From Linnemannia hyalina (taxonomy: Eukaryota; Mortierellomycota; Mortierellomycetes; Mortierellales; Mortierellaceae), in contig JAHRHY010000003.1 in the NCBI GenBank assembly GCA_019671135.1, positions 3,162,001 through 3,226,000 of the forward strand: DNA of 64,000 nt, given 5' to 3'. Shown here piece after piece: positions 32,047 to 44,600 of the stretch. The translations under genes were made by a program, and so were the position numbers. The notes below the pieces were generated by a model, which ran no database searches, was not told where the DNA came from, and saw nothing but the letters and a program-made list of their open reading frames with translations. How positions within the stretch are numbered: the stretch's first letter is position 1; each line of letters opens with the position of its first letter.

Positions 32047-33914
32047 ATGAAATGGTTGAACAAGAAAGGATTGTTCTCACTTCTGATTACTTTGATCGTT
32101 GTGATCTTCCTGTCCTCTGCAACCGTGTCTGCTGCTCGACCAGAACGTGTTCGTACGACGCTTGCAATTGGTAAGAACAAATTCGCCCTTTCCCTTCCCT
32201 CTTCGAACCGCACTGCAGAATCCTCAGAATAACCATCCATTTTATGTTCATTTTCTTCTCAGAGGTTGGATCTAGTGTCACTCGTTTGAGTGTCGACGTT
32301 GGTGATAACGGTAAACCGAAAATAATATCAATCGGTCCAGGGACACGTTCCACGGCCGGACCATTGGAGTCCAACTGGACAACCGAAGGATTCCTGTTGA
32401 TTAAGGATGGCACAGACAAAGCGCGTTATGTGCACCCATCCAACACACTTTTCAACCTTGGCCATCCAATCGCGTTGCGTTCACGGCATCATTACGGTAT
32501 CAGGCCCAACATTACCGGACACCAGGCATTCACCCTCATCGACATCACAGCCAAGTATCTGCAGGAATTAACAACATCCGCTGAATTGATTCTCGGTCAT
32601 AGTGTCAACTTTGTTGGTATCCTCTCGCCAGATGGACAAAGCCTACGGACCACGACAAAGGAAATCATCGGTGATGGGTTCAGAGGGAACTACACCTTGC
32701 TTGAGAGAGTTTATGTTGGTAGATACACTGAACGGATAGTGATTGAGTTGAGGGAGGTGATGGAGAAAGCCTTAAATGCTGCAGGACTGCAACGCCAAAA
32801 AATCTCTTCCCACGTGTACAGGAAAGCCTCTGCCGCCATCGGTTTCTTTGATCAAGGCATGGAGTACAGTCGAAACGTTCTTGTCTATCGTCTCGGTGGC
32901 TCGACATTCGAGGTCTCAGTCCATGAAGTTGACGACGATTCCAGTTACGCCATGTCTTCCGTCTATGATCAACACCTGGGCGGAAACGATTTCAATCAAC
33001 GCGTCGTCGACCATTTACTCCTGGCCCACAAGAACAAGACCGGTCATGACCTCTCCAGTGACGACAAGTTTCTCCTTCGACTGGGAAACGAAGTCGAAAA
33101 GGCCAAGCGAATGCTCTCTGTCCACGACTGTGTTCGGATCGAAATCGAGTCCCTCCACCCTGGGGTTCAAAGTCTCTCCGAAAAGTTGACTCGGCCTCAG
33201 TTCGAGGATCTCAATATGGATCTCTTTACCAAGACCATCACGGCGATCGATCAGGCTATCAAGGACTCTGACGAGTATACCAAGAATGACATCCAAGACA
33301 TCATGTTCTCCGGTGGATCTACCAATATCCCCTTCCTTCAGTCGACCATCCGAGAGTATTTTGGCCGCCATAAGAGATACCATGGATCGAATCACCCTGA
33401 AACCACCGTCGTGTTTGGTGCGGCAAAACTTAGTCATTGGTACCTGGACGAAAGGCGGTCTGGCGGCGGCGTGTGTTGCTTTATGGAAAGTCCAGGAGCC
33501 TTTGGCATCGAGACAGCCGGCGGAGTGATGTTCAAATTTGCGGCTCAGTACGCCGACGTAAATACCAACAAGATGTACACGTTTTCCACCGCGATGGATA
33601 ATCAGGACCGAGTGGTCGTCCGGGTCTTTAGTGGAGACGGAACACGGACGAGTCAGAATATATTCCTAGGTGGAATCGAGCTCACAGGCATTGCGCCGGC
33701 TCCCAAGGGCGTTCCAGAGATCCGTGTGAGACTTCGCGCTTACTATTGTGGCAGTTCTATCGATCTGCATGTCATGGACGTGGCCTCTGGGAGGATCAAT
33801 GAGACGACACTCTCACCCTTTAAGGACTATGGGGAGGAGACCATATACGAGATGTTGGAAGCAGGTGCGTTCGAACTCGAACCAGCAAGCAAACAAACGC
33901 TTTTACATGTTTAA
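32047..33914 (+). CDS. Secretory-pathway Hsp70-like protein, divergent
   Basis: Exons 32047-32170 and 32263-33914 (GTAAGA...TCAG intron) give 591 aa. A signal peptide or anchor (LFSLLITLIVVIFLSSATVSA) is followed by an Hsp70-type actin-fold ATPase: YDQHLGGNDFNQRVVDHLL, GNEVEKAKRMLS and DIQDIMFSGGSTNIPFLQS. A substrate-binding beta domain follows (AMDNQDRVVVRVFSGDGTRT, IFLGGIEL). It is shorter than BiP (about 650 aa): the helical lid is mostly missing and no HDEL/KDEL retrieval signal ends it. The phosphate loops deviate: EVGSSV where DLGTT is usual, and YRLGGSTFEV where DLGGGT is usual. It could be a weak or inactive ATPase in the ER or secreted. The frame is intact, which suggests selection. 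Confidence 0.85.
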
Positions 33915-34462
33915 GGAGTGCAAAAATAAAACGCTGGGGAAGGAGGGGTTTTTTGTGTGTTTACTCACATTGTACCTAAACGTCCAAGGGACACAACGCT
34001 TCTCTTTGCCGCTCTCTTGTTTTAAATTTGCTAAGCCTCTTCAGCTCCGTTGAATGTCACCATCCTTACTTTTAATGAAGCCCCATTGCTCCGAGAAGTT
34101 TTTTTGCTCTTGTTTATTAGGAGGGATCAGTCTTAAATGAAATTCAAACTGGCGAAAAAGATTCCGCAAAGAACTGCATAGAGTGAAAGGTAGAGGGTGA
34201 AAAAGGTTTAAATGGCCTCGGTTCACCTTTCCTTTTATTGCTCCCTATGTGACCCAGGAGTTTGTAACACAAGATTCCCGTTGAGGGATTGAGGGTATCA
34301 AGGACGAACCTGTTGTATGTCCTCTCATGATATACCATATCTCCTGTTACCGATTGCCAAACAACCAACATTTCCGTCCCATAGGAGTCATCTTCTTGGG
34401 TATGTCGACTTGACCCCCATAGACTTTATCTTGTGTAAGTAGTGGTGTGACCTCACAGTGTG

Positions 34463-35245
34463 ATGAATCTTCTCTCGCCTCCCGATGGTAATACTATTGT
34501 CGTGGGGTCCACAGATGACGGAAACACCAAAACATCTTCTCAGTCTCTCCTACTTTTTGAATCATTTTAATGATATAGATGTGAACGCGGAGGAGGCTGC
34601 CGGAAGAGTGTCTGTCCAATCAGACGGCAAGTGCACAATATACACTCCTTACTCTTACAGCAAAATCGATCATGGCTATGCAGCCCTGAATACCCTTCAA
34701 AAACTACAACAAGCACGGTCAACAGATCCCAACACCTCACAACCACTGGCAACCTACAAACTTATCGAGGACTCTATGAAGGGGTATGCCAGAAGTCTTG
34801 TGAGAGGTATCCTTCGCACCGAGCATGTTGAGAGGGATGAAAACGGCGAACAGATCTGTTCGGGCCGCGATGTTTCAACAAACAGCAATGCCACGAACTA
34901 CTACACTGTTGCAGAGCATATTCGATGCTTGCTCTATGCTTGGCGCCAACCTGTCAACAGTCGCAGTATTATGATTCGTGAGCACTTTGTACCGCCGGTA
35001 CGACATAGTGTGCTGTTGAGGAACGAGAATGTGCGTTTCCTGGGTATCTCCGACTGCTCGATGGACACCTTTGTAAAGCAGCCCGGAGGAACTCAGGAGG
35101 TGGTGTCGTTAGTCTTTTCTATGAGAATAGGAAAGTCAAACACAACCGGAAATGTTCAACTTGGCAAGGCTGTGCGACATGCCGATGTTCGTCGGTGCAG
35201 CGTTGGCGCATTTGCCTTTTACATGTTTGAGCGATTTCAGGCAGA
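34463..35245 (+). pseudogene. Ndc10-like DNA-binding gene, 3'-truncated
   Basis: From an ATG at 34463 (MNLLSPPDGNT...) a frameshift near 34565 leads into EEAAGRVSVQSDGKCTIYTP and YSYSKIDHGYAALNTLQKLQ. LIEDSMKGYARSLVRGIL, HSVLLRNENVRFLGISDCSM and VRHADVRRCSVGAFAFYMFE follow. The last is the 'CPxGAxAxYLFxRF' signature of Ndc10_II/Crypton-derived proteins. After ERFQ the sequence turns into repeat DNA that also occurs at 50.7-50.95 kb, so the gene is cut there by an insertion. 33915-34460 holds no supported gene. Confidence 0.6.
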
Positions 35246-35249
35246 TATC

Positions 35250-35316
35250 TCTGTTTTATTATTCTTCCTTGCCAGGGATTCTATCTGTGTGTATCTTTCT
35301 TTTATTGTCTACGGTG
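35250..35316 (+). repeat. Fragment of the element at 50.66-50.96 kb
   Basis: TTATTCTTCCTTGCCAGGG, TTCTATCTGTG and GTGTATCTTTCTTTTATT match both edges of the hairpin element at 50663-50970. It abuts the truncated Ndc10-like frame. 35320-35595 has nothing else but a T-run. Confidence 0.6.
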
Positions 35317-35597
35317 CTTGAACCGACGAAACTAAACTAAAAAAATATATAAAGCTATGGATCCCTCATTAAATTAAATGTTTTCAAGGGTGTATGAATG
35401 AAAGAGTACTATGGGTAAAGATTCGATGAAAGGGGTCTTTTACATTAGTGTAAGGCGCACTCAACGAGTGAATAAACACACATAGGTGGGCCATATCTCT
35501 GGCTGTTTAGATGAGACGATTCGCTTGATTAATTTTTGATTTTTCACAGCCACTCACACACCTTTTTTTTTTTTTTTTCTGTAATAAAGCCATTTAA

Positions 35598-36328
35598 TTA
35601 TCGCTGACGCTTTCTATTATCTACACAGGATGAGGACGTTATACCTACAATTGTACTTCCTCTCCGTAGCCGCTTGACAGTAGGAAGGGAAATAGGCGTA
35701 GTAGTAGAAGCAGGGGCCGTAGCAGGAGCAACACTTTTGCTCCTTGTAACCCGAGGGATTGCAATCCTGGGCTTTAAAGGCTGTTGGTTCACTCGTTTGG
35801 CTCCTAGCGGTTCTGGAGACTCATCACCTTCATTTCCACCATTCTCACCTTGTCCTTGTCCCTCTACCTGCTCTGCACAATGCCCTTCCACGCTCTGGAT
35901 CACATGCCTCGGCTGCTGGTTCAGTCTGCGTCTCACCAGCGGTTCTGGCTCCACCTCCTCATCCTCGTCTTCATGCTTGTCGTCTCTTCCTTGGTCCTGA
36001 AGCCCTGATGACGAGGATCCAACTGCATCTGTATGTTCCCGCTCAAGATTTTTCTGATGGATAGACTTGAGAAGCTGTCTGACCGTATCAGCTGCCTTGC
36101 CGTGGACATCCTTCACATTGGCCTCATTTCTTCCCAAGTAGATAAACTCCATTGTGATGTATTTCCTCTGAGAATACTTGGCGGAATCTGTCTTGCGCAT
36201 TGCCTTTGTCCAGGAACGAAGTGGAATCAGCAGTCCTTTGCTTGGGTCGCCGTTCTCCCACTGTTCTACAGCATCTTGCCACTTTGAGATGGTAGGTATA
36301 CGTGGAGCAGCCGGCGGGATGATGCATG

Positions 36329-36371
<43 letters not shown>

Positions 36372-38172
36372 TTGTTGAATTACTTGACCAATGCGTTGAG
36401 GTAACTGGGGTGCCTGTTCCTGAGTGACTGGATCTATTGGATGCTGTACTACTGCTGATGGACGAGTTTCTGTCACTGTTAATCGCCGGATAGCGTCCAG
36501 AAGTGTCTTGGTCGACTCTTGGCGGCGTCGCTCCATCGTCTCATGTCGGTATTGCATCTCCTGCTTTAGAATAGAGAACTGATGAGCCGTCTCCTTGTCC
36601 ACTGTTGCGCGCAGCGTTTCTAGGGACGCTGCAAGACCTTGTTGAGTGGCTGGGGCCATTCCTGGGGTATCGGTTTCTCCCATGAAAACGGCATGTCGAC
36701 TGTCTTGTCGTACCGGTGAAAGCATATCACTAAAGCCCAGCTCGTATCGGTTGTACTCGTCTAGCAGATATCGCATGATTGTGCCCGTCCCCTCGCCTTC
36801 AGACCACCCTCCCCACCACTTCACGGCTTTCAATGACCATTTCTCCTTAGCAAACATGAAACGGTATTGTGCCCCGCCTCGGCGAAAGCAGTGTGTGGTG
36901 AACCAACCATTCCGCCCATCCAGAAGTCCTAAGTGCAGCAAACAACAACCTCAGGGTTAGCAAGAAAAATACGCAATTAACACTAGCACTCGTTGTACTA
37001 TAATGTGAATGTATCGCACCTGAAGTCCTTGTGAATAGATCCAACAACGCCTGCACGCGTGTGTGCGATAATGACTCCTTGACTTTAACACGCCCTCTCA
37101 CATCCAACGCTGGGAAAACAAAATCGTCGGGTCGCAATTTTTGTCCACTGCGCTCCATCCATCGAATCCAAGTGCTGAGTTTCGTGAAACAGCAGATATC
37201 TGGATCCTCGGGCTGAGGATGGATCTAGTAGATGTTAGCTACGTGGTTGAGGGTGAAGAGTAAACGTACACTGTTTGAGCACGACCTACGGTCTATCCAA
37301 CGCCAAGTTCAAAACAAAGTTGTACCTTTTAGAGCATCTGCTTGATTCGTTTTGCGGAAAGTTAGAGTGATGGTTAAGTATGGTGTCCCTGCGTCGGTGT
37401 TGAGGCCTAGCTCAAGGTCTCTCCTTTGGAGTCGGAGCAGTTCTTCATTCCTAGTAAGGGACGGTAAATATTAAATATGGACATGGTCAGTTTAGAAACA
37501 ATAGCATCGTCACTAATAGTGCTGTTAAGATCATTACCTTGTCCATAGAGTGAACCCAGTGGCCGCAAAAGCCTGGAATAGCAAACACATTCCCTGGGTC
37601 TCCTTCTCAATAGCCGTACTGTCCTGTAGATGCCCCATAAGCCTGGTCATATCTCTGTAGGATGTTGCCAGACTTTGTTTGGTGACTCCTGATCTTCCAT
37701 CGCGATTCTTGAGAGATTTATAGTACTTGACAAATGTTGGGTCAAAGACAGGGTTGCCGGTCCAATTGTTGAGATCATCACAATACCAGGTGTCGCCTTG
37801 ACAATTAAAGGTGGTCTCGAAGTATTGCTTCAGTGCACTCCTGATGCCTTCTGCTGTCTTGAATGTATAGCGGGACTGCTCACACTTGGACGCGATAAAT
37901 GCAAGCAACACAGTGGGGGTGTGAGCGGATATTGTGGTGAATGCTGTCTTGTATTCAGGATCTGCAGTAGCGGCGGCGTACTCCAGAGCTCGTTTCACGT
38001 GGCCCTGATAACTCTTTGAGGTCCCCTTGCTGTAAAGATGGGCTTCAGTGGACTTGGCCGCTGCATGCAATGCCTCCTTGAGCATGGAAGCATCCACGGC
38101 ATGGCGGGTGATTGCAGCCTTGGAGGACGAGGCTTGGGAGGATGAGGCTGTGGAAGATGAAGAAGATGGCAT
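35598..38172 (-). mobile_element. Crypton-type tyrosine recombinase with GCR1_C-like domain
   Basis: Exons on the minus strand: 38172-37538, 37450-37326, one of about 37226-37020 and 36928-35598. The acceptor before the third is uncertain because the phase does not fit. The N-part is a core-binding domain (TSKSYQGHVKRALEYAAATA). The catalytic part has FTLWTRNEELLRLQRRDLE (first Arg), WFTTHCFRRGGAQYRFM (HxxR), WWGGWSEGEGTGTIMRYLLD and then Y (nucleophile). A glutamine run (about 36322-36380) leads to ISKWQDAVEQWENGDPSKGL, a GCR1_C-type DNA-binding domain often fused to fungal Cryptons, and a proline/charge-rich tail. The key residues are all present, so it could be an active or recently active element. 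Cryptons have no TIRs and their ends cannot be seen here. Confidence 0.75.
36322..36380 (-). repeat. CAG/CAA repeat encoding polyglutamine
   Basis: About 17 Gln codons, mostly alternating CAA and CAG, inside the Crypton ORF between the recombinase and the GCR1_C-like domain. It is a linker-like run, length-variable by slippage. Confidence 0.9.
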
Positions 38173-38902
38173 TCTGAGAAAGTTAGAGAGAATGGGGTGG
38201 GGTCGTGAAGGAATGGAGGAGAGAGATTTGAAGAGAAGAGAGCACAAAGGAAAAAGGAATGGAGGAGAGAGATTTGAAGAGAAGAGAGCACAAAGGAAAA
38301 AGGAACGGTGTGTTTGGTTTTGTGTGAAAAAATAAATGACGAGAACTGAAAGGGGTGAGAATTTCCAGTGCAATCCACATTACACGGGCTTTGTGCGTCA
38401 AACCTGTTTTCCCTGGTTAAATTAAAAAATTGGCTAAAAAATTATTATTAGAGAGGGTGAAGCGGAATGTCACATAACTATTATCTAGACCCAGCTAATG
38501 TAAACTCCCCCTACATTTCTGTTAGCGTGATAAAAAATCGGCGCTGCCGCGAATGTACAGTACATTCCTTTACAGATCTTTCTTCTAGGCTCCACCACAG
38601 AGATGCAAAAACGACCCTTCATACTTGGCTTGTTTATTATTGTTGTTTAAAAAAAAAAAAACCACATTCGTATGAGGAAAAAGCAGTACGCGTAGTTTGT
38701 GCGTGATTATTTTTTTAAACACGGGGAAGATGTATAACAATCTGGTCGGACGTTCAACTGTTACATACAGCGACCTCATTCAGTCTCTCTTTTAATCCAA
38801 TCAACAAGCTGCCGCGGTCAAAAAGTGCCGTAAAGGTGGTTAAGTAGCATCATAGCGTAAGGATGAAAAATAAGTGAAACATGATTGCAATTCGTAAAGC
38901 GT

Positions 38903-41687
38903 TTATTCCTGGCAAACATATCTGATAATCTTTTTCAATTGGACCATATCGTCCTTATGCTCTGGGATGCCCTCAAAGAAAAAGTCGTCCATGTTCAAAA
39001 GGTTGATATACACCATCACATCCTCGGCGCGAGTCACGGGGTCTCTCTTGATGTGGGAAGTTGGCATACCCCTCTTGACGTTATGGAACTCGATATGGAT
39101 ACGGAGGATGCCCCTGAGGTTGGACGGAGTACCCGAAGCCTCATAGTCGCTTCGAATATTTGCCAAGGATTCGTTCAAGGTGCCATCCGCTTGCAAGAAG
39201 CAACCTTGAATATCGCCAGAAGTGTCGTTTGACTGCTGCATCTTGACTTCAAGACGGCTGCTGTAGAACTTGACCGCAAGAGAGCCGGCGTACTTGCTGT
39301 CAGAGAAAAACCCGGCTCCATCCGAACGTGTACTAGAGCAGGCGAGGTCCGCGCGAGCTCCACCGATGGTGTATCCGAACCCTTTGGCTGTGTCAATACT
39401 GTCAATTTGTAACCGGAGAGTGATACACCAGGTGGGCAATGCGACACCTCGAAGGAACGGAAGATCAACAAGACGGTAGCCGTTGAAGCGTTGAAGTGAT
39501 CGACGGACAAGGGGCTCCAGTGCATTCCCCTTTGACGTTGAAGCCACGCCGAAGTTGGTGACAACTTGGTAGAGTTGATCCAGGTACTCAACGAACGACG
39601 GATCCTTGCATGAAGCCTTTAACTCTTCCTGCACCGCCTCGAGTACCATTGGCTCGTCCATGATCAAATGAATACCATCAGGATGTGGTGTTAGTCTGCA
39701 CAAGGCCTTGTCCACAAAGTCGGACTGCTGTTGGCTCGAGAACGAAATTTTGGCACCTGAGAGACGATAGGCCAAGACCATTCGGCAAAGAAGTCGAGCT
39801 GCCTCGCCTGTATTGTCGCTCTCGAGGATTTCGCGAACCCCGGCCCGGAGTTGAGTTAATGTCTGCTCAATCGACAGGTCGACAGCACTAGCCAGAATCG
39901 CTTGTTTCGAGGCCTTAGAAGAGCAGCGCGAGGCAAGGCGTTTGACGACGTCAACGGAAAATCGAGCTCGTCCTGTTAGCTTGTAGCGTTTGGCAGGTGG
40001 GATTTCACAGCCCGACATGTCGACCAGATCCGAGAGAAGTTTGTCCACGTCGGCCTCATTGAATAGGGGGAATTCCGTTATTCTTGTGAAATTGATGGGT
40101 TTGGCGATGGCCGAGCATACATGATCGGCATCCTGCAGTGAGAGTGCTGTGCCAAGAATCACCAGCGTTGATTGCATTCTGCTCAGCGTTCCGGACAAAG
40201 GCGTGAGAAACCCGCGGCGGAAGTTGGATCGTATTTGGCTGTGGCTGTCGAAGAGGACGTTATTGCTCATGCTCAATGCGGATGGCGAGAGGAGCTTGCC
40301 AGACAAGATATGGGTCACTGCAACTTGAGCCTCATCAAGGGCAATCACCAATCCAAGTCGTTTGGGAACAAGGAGAGACTGAAGCTTGGTTTGGACTTTA
40401 CCAAGCATGGCGTAAATTGTAAGGTAGTCGTACTCCCGAAGCTTATAGACCAGCTCGCCGATAGTTGTGGCTCCTCCAGTGGTCTGCTCACGGAAAAACT
40501 GGATTGGTTCCAGATCAGGATTCTTGTTGAGAAGCAGCAGGAGGAAAAGAAATCGCGCAAGGAACTCGTGCTCGACGCGCTCTCCTACGCGTGCCTTCAC
40601 ATCGGAATCGAGATTCAACAATTCGGGTAATGTCCTCGGCCCACCGACAGTCCTGTTCCTGTATATACGCTCGACGTCTTTGGCAAGTGTGACAAAGTTG
40701 GAGTCTTCAAAATCAGGAGAGATGGTGGGACCCGGAAAACAACAGACGCAGTAAACGACAAAGTGCTTGGCTGCCAGATCAATGACAGTGGCGGTCTTTC
40801 CTGAGCCGGACGGGGCAACCATGGCGACCACGCGGTGACCATTGAACTTTCCGATGTCGTCCTCGACAATAGAACGAAGAGTCTCATCGCTTGCCGTCCT
40901 CGCTTGCTTGTCCAGCTCAAGTCCTAACATCACCAGGCTTGTTTCTGTCGCTGTATTGTGATATGGCAAGGTCCTCTTGTAAAAAGGTCCTAGTCTTTCC
41001 CTTTGAGACGATTCGACGGTCTTTGGATCGAAGGGATCAGTGATATGGTGATGGTCGACGCCTTTGAGAATCACTGCCAACTCCTTCTCGATGAGGTCTA
41101 CCGGGACAGACTTCAGTTGTGTGGGTGATACTGCATAATCAAAGGGAAAAAATGGAAGTTAGCTAATAGCATCAAGCCTACCCATTAGAGCTTTAAAACG
41201 AGGTTGATGACACTCACTAGAATGAGACCTATCCCATGGATGGGCCGAACGAGGAGCGGAGACGCGGGTAGGAACAGAGGCTTGAACTATGTCAGCGCAA
41301 TCGGATGTGTAAATTGAGGTTAGTACGATGGACAAGATTATAAGCAAGGTCTGAATGAAAGTAGCACGCGTGTGCATTACCTTGGAGAGCGGGACGCTGG
41401 ACAAAAATGTAAATGTCATCGTCCGGACTCTTGGAAAACAGCTTGGAGAGGGGCGTTCTAGGGTTGTTCAGCTCCGTTTTGTCGTGATGGGTACCGTCGT
41501 CATGAATGGAGACGCGGTAGAGGATGAGCTTGTTTGCAACAATGTCGTCAAAGTCAGGACTCTGCTTTTTCCTGATGCGATCCTTGAGGTCGCCGACAGT
41601 GTTACTTGAAGGAATCTTGACAGGGAACGCGTTGGTGGTAGCCTCTCCGTCGACAAGACAGTACAGGGTGAGTGACTTGCCGACCAT
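38903..41687 (-). CDS. Crinkler effector with P-loop NTPase and nuclease-like C-terminus (copy 1)
   Basis: Exons 41687-41381, 41286-41218 and 41130-38903 (mirror of copy 2) give 867 aa. The N-terminus is the CRN domain (LTLYCLVDGE, VGDLKDRIRKK, LILYRVSIHD, IYIFVQRP), ending at the first intron. A linker with HPWDRSHS leads to the effector part: APSGSGKT (Walker A), LGLVIALDEAQ (Walker B), a helical middle, and a C-terminal region (GFGYTIGGARADLAC ... SLAVKFYSS) that may be the REase-like domain known after NTPases in CRNs. CRNs of such fungi are thought to act in the nucleus of partner cells or in conflict between fungi. There is no classical signal peptide, as is common in fungal CRNs. Compared with copy 2 it lacks 13 residues after RADLA. 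The frame is open. Confidence 0.85.
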
Positions 41688-44600
41688 GATCCTGTGACGT
41701 ATCAATGAAAAATGAAAATAAGATGAAGAAGGCTGGAAGGTACTGGATGAAAAGATGGCGAGGATTGAGAGATAAAGAATGAAAGAGGATGTGGGTTTAC
41801 AAAGGGAAGATTAAAAGCGTGGGAGCGGTGGATGGAGATGCTACGCAACAATAATGGACGCATTAAAAACGTCATAGCAGATGCAAGCTACCAAATTTTG
41901 ATGCGGTGACGTTTTTAATGCGTCCATTATTGTTGCGTAGCATCTCCATCCACCGCTCCCACGCTTTTAATCTTCCCTTTGTAAACCCACATCCTCTTTC
42001 ATTCTTTATCTCTCAATCCTCGCCATCTTTTCATCCAGTACCTTCCAGCCTTCTTCATCTTATTTTCATTTTTCATTGATACGTCACAGGATCATGGTCG
42101 GCAAGTCACTCACCCTGTACTGTCTTGTCGACGGAGAGGCTACCACCAACGCGTTCCCTGTCAAGATTCCTTCAAGTAACACTGTCGGCGACCTCAAGGA
42201 TCGCATCAGGAAAAAGCAGAGTCCTGACTTTGACGACATTGTTGCAAACAAGCTCATCCTCTACCGCGTCTCCATTCATGACGACGGTACCCATCACGAC
42301 AAAACGGAGCTGAACAACCCTAGAACGCCCCTCTCCAAGCTGTTTTCCAAGAGTCCGGACGATGACATTTACATTTTTGTCCAGCGTCCCGCTCTCCAAG
42401 GTAATGCACACGCGTGCTACTTTCATTCAGACCTTGCTTATAATCTTGTCCATCGTACTAACCTCAATTTACACATCCGATTGCGCTGACATAGTTCAAG
42501 CCTCTGTTCCTACCCGCGTCTCCGCTCCTCGTTCGGCCCATCCATGGGATAGGTCTCATTCTAGTGAGTGTCATCAACCTCGTTTTAAAGCTCTAATGGG
42601 TAGGCTTGATGCTATTAGCTAACTTCCATTTTTTCCCTTTGATTATGCAGTATCACCCACACAACTGAAGTCTGTCCCGGTAGACCTCATCGAGAAGGAG
42701 TTGGCAGTGATTCTCAAAGGCGTCGACCATCACCATATCACTGATCCCTTCGATCCAAAGACCGTCGAATCGTCTCAAAGGGAAAGACTAGGACCTTTTT
42801 ACAAGAGGACCTTGCCATATCACAATACAGCGACAGAAACAAGCCTGGTGATGTTAGGACTTGAGCTGGACAAGCAAGCGAGGACGGCAAGCGATGAGAC
42901 TCTTCGTTCTATTGTCGAGGACGACATCGGAAAGTTCAATGGTCACCGCGTGGTCGCCATGGTTGCCCCGTCCGGCTCAGGAAAGACCGCCACTGTCATT
43001 GATCTGGCAGCCAAGCACTTTGTCGTTTACTGCGTCTGTTGTTCTCCGGACCCTACAACCTCTCCTGACTTTGAAGACTCCAACTTTGTCACACTTGCCA
43101 AAGACGTCGAGCGTATATACAGGAACAGGACTGTCGGTGGGCCGAGGACATTACCCGAATTGTTGAATCTCGATTCCGATGTGAAGGCACGCGTAGGAGA
43201 GCGCGTCGAGCACGAGTTCCTTGCGCGATTTCTTTTCCTCCTGCTGCTTCTCAACAAGAATCCTGATCTGGAACCAATCCAGTTTTTCCGTGAGCAGACC
43301 ACTGGAGGAGCCACAACTATCGGCGAGCTGGTCTATAAGCTTCGGGAGTACGACTACCTTACAATTTACGCTATGCTTGGTAAAGTCCAAACCAAGCTTC
43401 AGTCTCTCCTTGTTCCCAAACGACTTGGATTGGTGATTGCCCTTGATGAGGCTCAAGTTGCAGCGACCCACATCTTGTCTGGCAAGCTCCTCTCGCCATC
43501 CGCATTGAGCATGAGCAATAACGTCCTCTTCGACAGCCACAGCCAAATACGATCCAACTTCCGCCGCGGGTTTCTCACGCCTTTGTCCGGAACGCTGAGC
43601 AGAATGCAATCAACGCTGGTGATTCTTGGCACAGCACTCTCACTGCAGGATGCCGCTCATGTTTACTCGGCCATCGCCAAACCCATCAATTTCACAAGAA
43701 TAACGGAATTCCCCCTATTCAATGAGGCCGACGTGGACAAACTTCTCTCGGATCTGGTCGACATGTCGGGCTGTGAAATCCCACCTGCCAAACGCCGCAA
43801 GCTAACAGGACGAGCTCGATTTTCCGTTGACGTCGTCAAATACCTTGCCTCGCGCTGCTCTTCTAAGGCCTCGAAACAAGCGATTCTGGCTAGTGCTGTC
43901 GACCTGTCGATTGAGCAGACATTAACTCAACTCCGGGCCGGGGTTCGCGAAATCCTCGAGAGCGACAATACAGGCGAGGCAGCTCGACTTCTTTGCCGAA
44001 TGGTCTTGGCCTATCGTCTCTCAGGTGCCAAAATTTCGTTCTCGAGCCAACAGCAGTCCGACTTTGTGGACAAGGCCTTGTGCAGACTAACACCACATCC
44101 TGATGGTATTCATTTGATCATGGACGAGCCAATGGTACTCGAGGCGGTGCAGGAAGAGTTAAAGGCTTCATGCAAGGATCCGTCGTTCGTTGAGTACCTG
44201 GATCAACTCTACCAAGTTGTCACCAACTTCGGCGTGGCTTCAACGTCAAAGGGGAATGCACTGGAGCCCCTTGTCCGTCGATCACTTCAACGCTTCAACG
44301 GCTACCGTCTTGTTGATCTTCCGTTCCTTCGAGGTGTCGCATTGCCCACCTGGTGTATCACTCTCCGGTTACAAATTGACAGTATTGACACAGCCAAAGG
44401 GTTCGGATACACCATCGGTGGAGTTCGCGCCGACCTCGCCTTCCTCACCAAATGCCCTCCAAACAAGATGCTTATTGCCTGCTCAGGCACACGTCCGGAT
44501 GGAGCCTGGTTTTTCTCTAACAGAAAGTATGCCGGCTCTCTTGCGATCAAGTTCTTCAGCAGCCGCTTTTCAGTCGACATGCAGCAGTCAAATGAAACTT

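Noticed and set aside
35674..36378. Plus-strand ORFs with Cys run
   Set aside because: They are the antisense of the Crypton ORF; the Cys run is the antisense of the Gln codons.
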